A stretch of 7,647 bases of DNA from DATKSS01 sp049582065 (GTDB lineage Bacteria; Chloroflexota; Dormibacteria; Dormibacterales; Dormibacteraceae), in the NCBI GenBank assembly GCA_049582065.1, contig JBAUTF010000136.1, positions 1-7,647 of the forward strand, written 5' to 3'. The position numbers and the translations under genes were made by a program. Below, piece by piece: positions 6,010 to 7,647 of this stretch. Below the pieces are notes generated by a model that was given only the letters and a program-made list of their open reading frames with translations, ran no database searches and was not told where the DNA came from. Each line of letters opens with the position of its first letter. Within the stretch, counting starts at the first letter, position 1.

Positions 6010-6660
6010 ATGTCGACCCTCGCCTTTGATCCCGAAGAGACAACCCAGTGGGAGAAGTCCCACCCACGCACCATCAAGCCCGAGCAGTGGACGAAGTTCG
6101 AGGGTTACGCGGCCGAGATCTTCCAGGCATTCGGCATGAACCTGCAAACGCCCGGCACGACGACCACGCCCACCCGCTTCCTGCGGGCGCTGTTCGACGC
6201 CACCAACGGTTACGAGGGCGACCCCAAGCTGCTCACGGCCTTCCCGACCGAGTGCCGCGGCGGCCCCGACTGCAGCATCAGCCAGGTGATCGAAGGCCCG
6301 ATCGAGTTCTTCTCCCTGTGTGAGCACCACGCCCTGCCTTTCCACGGCCATGCCTACATCGGCTACATCGCGCACGAGGAAATCATCGGCATCTCCAAGC
6401 TCACCCGGCTCGTGCGTGTCTTTTCACGCCGCTTCACGGTGCAGGAGCGAATCGGGGTCGAGGTCGCAGACGAGCTCGTCCGCGTCCTCAAGCCTCATGG
6501 CGTCGCCGTGCACCTCAACGCGATGCACCTGTGCACCCAGATGCGCGGTGTGCGTGAAGGCCACTCCAGGACCTGGACCTCCTTCTGGCGCGGCAACTAC
6601 GAGAACGACCCCCAGCTCAGGACGGAGTTTCTCCAGGCGGCCCAGCAGACGGACCACTGA
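6010..6660 (+). CDS. folE: GTP cyclohydrolase I
   Basis: This 216-aa enzyme converts GTP to 7,8-dihydroneopterin triphosphate and formate, the first step of folate and other pterin pathways, in the cytoplasm. The zinc site is complete by analogy with the E. coli enzyme: C104 and H107 in SLCEHHALPF and C175 in HLCTQMRG. H106 and H173 match the catalytic histidines. Substrate residues S129 and K130 (GISKLTR), R133, Q145 (VQERIG) and R179 are present. The N-terminal half keeps the TPTRFLRAL helix (53-61), then a segment with two extra cysteines, C82 and C88 (ECRGGPDC), seen in a subgroup of bacterial FolE proteins. The start has an excellent AAGGAG site. The stop overlaps a CTG that appears to start the downstream reductase (CTGA), so the two are probably translated together. 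The pair is divergent from the glycan operon and likely unrelated to it. Confidence 0.95.
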   Translation: MSTLAFDPEETTQWEKSHPRTIKPEQWTKFEGYAAEIFQAFGMNLQTPGTTTTPTRFLRALFDATNGYEGDPKLLTAFPTECRGGPDCSISQVIEGPIEFFSLCEHHALPFHGHAYIGYIAHEEIIGISKLTRLVRVFSRRFTVQERIGVEVADELVRVLKPHGVAVHLNAMHLCTQMRGVREGHSRTWTSFWRGNYENDPQLRTEFLQAAQQTDH

Positions 6661-7466
6661 GCACACTCGAGCCGTTCGAGGTCCTCTTCGAAGACGGCGG
6701 GCTGCCGGGCTACGACCTGCCCTCCGACCTTGCAACGCTGTACGGACGGCTGGGTTTCGCTGAAAGGAGCCTCTACTCCAACTTCGTGTCGTCGATCGAC
6801 GGCGTCGTAACGCTCGGCTCGAGCCCGTCGGCCGGCTCCGTCATCAGCGGCCGCAACCGCGCCGACCGCTTCCTGATGGGATTGCTCCGCGCCTGCGCCG
6901 ATGCGGTGTTGCTCGGGGCCGGAACGCTGCGCGCGACACCGGGCCACCACTGGACGCCACAGCACATCTTTCCGGATTTCGCGAACAGCTTTGCCAACCT
7001 GAGGATTCAACTCGGCCGCAAGCCTGAGCCGAGGCTGGTCCTCTTGACGTCGAGTGGCAGCATCGACACGCGCCACCCCGCCGTGGTGAGCGGCGCGACA
7101 ATCGTGACCACCGAATCCGGCGCGCGATCGCTGTCCGCGCTCCCCGACACATGCGACGTGATCGAGGTGGGGAGGACCGGCAGCGTCGACGTCGCAGGCG
7201 CGGTCGACGAGCTGAGGTCTCGAGGAGACCGGGTCATCCTCACCGAGGGAGGTCCGCACGTCATGGGCGAGCTCGTGAGGCATGGGTTGGTCGATGACGC
7301 GTTCTTAACGCTGTCCCCGGTCGTCGCAGGGCGCGAAAAGGAAAACCGCCTGGGGATGGTGGCCGGGGTGGAGTTCCTACCCGAGAAAGGCAGGTGGGGA
7401 CACTTGCTCAGTGCGCGCCGTCACGGCGACCATCTCTTCCTGCGTTACGCCTTACCGAGGTCCTGA
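6657..7466 (+). CDS. RibD C-terminal/DHFR-fold reductase (pyrimidine reductase family)
   Basis: This NADPH-dependent reductase has the DHFR-like fold of the RibD C-terminal domain (269 aa from 6657) and no deaminase domain. Motifs are LYSNFVSSIDGVVTLG (39-54, first strand and substrate loop), SGRNRADRFLMGLLR (64-78), DAVLLGAGTLRA (82-93, the RibD-type cofactor motif) and ILTEGGPHVMGELVRHGLVD (194-213). The start needs attention. The first canonical codon, GTG 6786, falls inside the first core strand, while the frame is open and family-like for 43 codons upstream (FEVLFEDGGLPGYDLP, then LATLYGRLGF). No ATG, GTG or TTG occurs there, but CTG 6657 overlaps the folE stop as CTGA, the usual layout for coupled genes, so I chose it. 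Coupling to folE suggests a pterin or folate substrate, perhaps a stand-in for dihydrofolate reductase. A riboflavin-type pyrimidine reductase is the alternative. Confidence 0.87.
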   Translation: MSTLEPFEVLFEDGGLPGYDLPSDLATLYGRLGFAERSLYSNFVSSIDGVVTLGSSPSAGSVISGRNRADRFLMGLLRACADAVLLGAGTLRATPGHHWTPQHIFPDFANSFANLRIQLGRKPEPRLVLLTSSGSIDTRHPAVVSGATIVTTESGARSLSALPDTCDVIEVGRTGSVDVAGAVDELRSRGDRVILTEGGPHVMGELVRHGLVDDAFLTLSPVVAGREKENRLGMVAGVEFLPEKGRWGHLLSARRHGDHLFLRYALPRS

Positions 7467-7471
7467 CCCGG

Positions 7472-7647
7472 CTAGGCGCAGGAGTCGGCCCCCAGCGGGA
7501 GCGGCGCCGACTCGGCCTTAACGGTGCCGGTGTCGACGACCAGGACGAGGGCGGCGGCTTTGGCCCCGGCCGGCAGCGTCAGCGGAAAGCCGCCTGCCGG
7601 CGCCGGATCGAAGCTGAATTTCCCGACATTTGAATAGTTGCGCTGAA
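7472..7647 (-). CDS. C-terminal end of an unrecognised protein (partial)
   Basis: An open frame enters from the right edge on the minus strand and runs 57 residues to TAG at 7474-7472. It reads RNYSNVGKFSFDP, then PLTLPAGAKAAALVLVVDTG, and ends ADSCA. Codons are rich in third-position G/C, as in the other genes, and the gene would be convergent with the reductase with only 5 nt between stops. I do not recognise the family. The short alternating hydrophobic stretch looks like beta structure, possibly of an exported or surface protein. The N-terminus is outside the window, so no signal peptide can be judged. It could still be a chance open frame. Confidence 0.5.
   Translation of the reverse strand, partial: QRNYSNVGKFSFDPAPAGGFPLTLPAGAKAAALVLVVDTGTVKAESAPLPLGADSCA
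7482..7513. terminator. Perfect 8-bp inverted repeat downstream of the folE-reductase operon
   Basis: GAGTCGGC (7482-7489) and GCCGACTC (7506-7513) are perfect inverted copies separated by 16 nt, starting 15 nt after the reductase stop. No T-tract follows on either strand, so this would be a U-less (I-shaped) terminator if it acts as one. It also falls within the last codons of the convergent partial gene. The position is right for operon ends; the function is inferred. Confidence 0.4.

Noticed and set aside
6597..7283. Minus-strand open frame of 228 codons opposite folE and the reductase
   Set aside because: It is a high-GC antisense shadow: Arg/Ala/Gly-rich, without motifs, over clearly coding plus-strand sequence.
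7569..7601. GC-rich hairpin (GCCGGCAG/CTGCCGGC with inner GCGG/CCGC) as a terminator or structured RNA
   Set aside because: It lies within the probable minus-strand coding region, has no T-tract, and has a 5-nt bulge. Such stems are common in sequence this GC-rich.
7394..7633. Plus-strand 79-codon open frame at the right end
   Set aside because: It starts inside the reductase gene in another frame and is Arg/Gly-rich without motifs. The minus-strand frame over the same bases looks more protein-like.

Overview
The window is a GC-rich bacterial fragment with strong G/C bias at third codon positions and densely packed, mostly overlapping genes. The protein types fit a high-GC lineage such as Actinomycetota, Chloroflexota or a related soil group: a two-subunit transketolase, a GtrB-type glycosyltransferase, and a FolE paired with a stand-alone RibD-C-type reductase. 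There is no rRNA or tRNA in the window, so the lineage is a guess. I saw no IS element, CRISPR array or tRNA.

Layout. (1) 1-474 (+): the 3' part of a soluble dolichol-phosphate-mannose-synthase-like GT2 glycosyltransferase, cut by the window edge and interrupted by an apparent 1-nt frameshift near 283-290. (2) 554-2267 (+): a split transketolase, with the thiamine-diphosphate-binding half followed by the pyrimidine-binding/C-terminal half. (3) 5801 down to 2246 (-): a tightly coupled four-gene operon. In transcription order it holds a membrane-anchored GtrB-like polyprenyl-phosphate glycosyltransferase, a zinc-ribbon SAM methyltransferase, a second class I methyltransferase and an extended-SDR NAD-dependent sugar epimerase/dehydratase. 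Its last gene overlaps the transketolase operon tail-to-tail by 22 bp. (4) 5802-6009: a 208-bp divergent intergenic region with small palindromes. (5) 6010-7466 (+): folE (GTP cyclohydrolase I) coupled to a RibD-C/DHFR-fold reductase. (6) 7472-7647 (-): the C-terminal end of an unrecognised protein, convergent with the reductase gene.

How the genes may work together. Regions 1 to 3 look like part of a surface-glycan or glycolipid locus: two lipid-carrier-type glycosyltransferases, a nucleotide-sugar SDR, two methyltransferases for sugar or lipid modification, and a ketol-transferring enzyme that could supply or build a sugar. Region 5 is a separate pterin module: FolE makes 7,8-dihydroneopterin triphosphate and the reductase probably acts on a pterin, folate or pyrimidine substrate.

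The most notable points are about gene starts and integrity. The second transketolase gene and the reductase gene both seem to begin at non-canonical codons (ATT at 1344; CTG at 6657, in a CTGA overlap with the folE stop). Protein homology extends 9 and 43 residues upstream of the first canonical start in each. The first transketolase gene has a TANNNT box placed as expected for a leaderless mRNA. No clearly new system is visible; the split transketolase inside a glycan locus and the folE-reductase pair are the best candidates for unassigned biochemistry.
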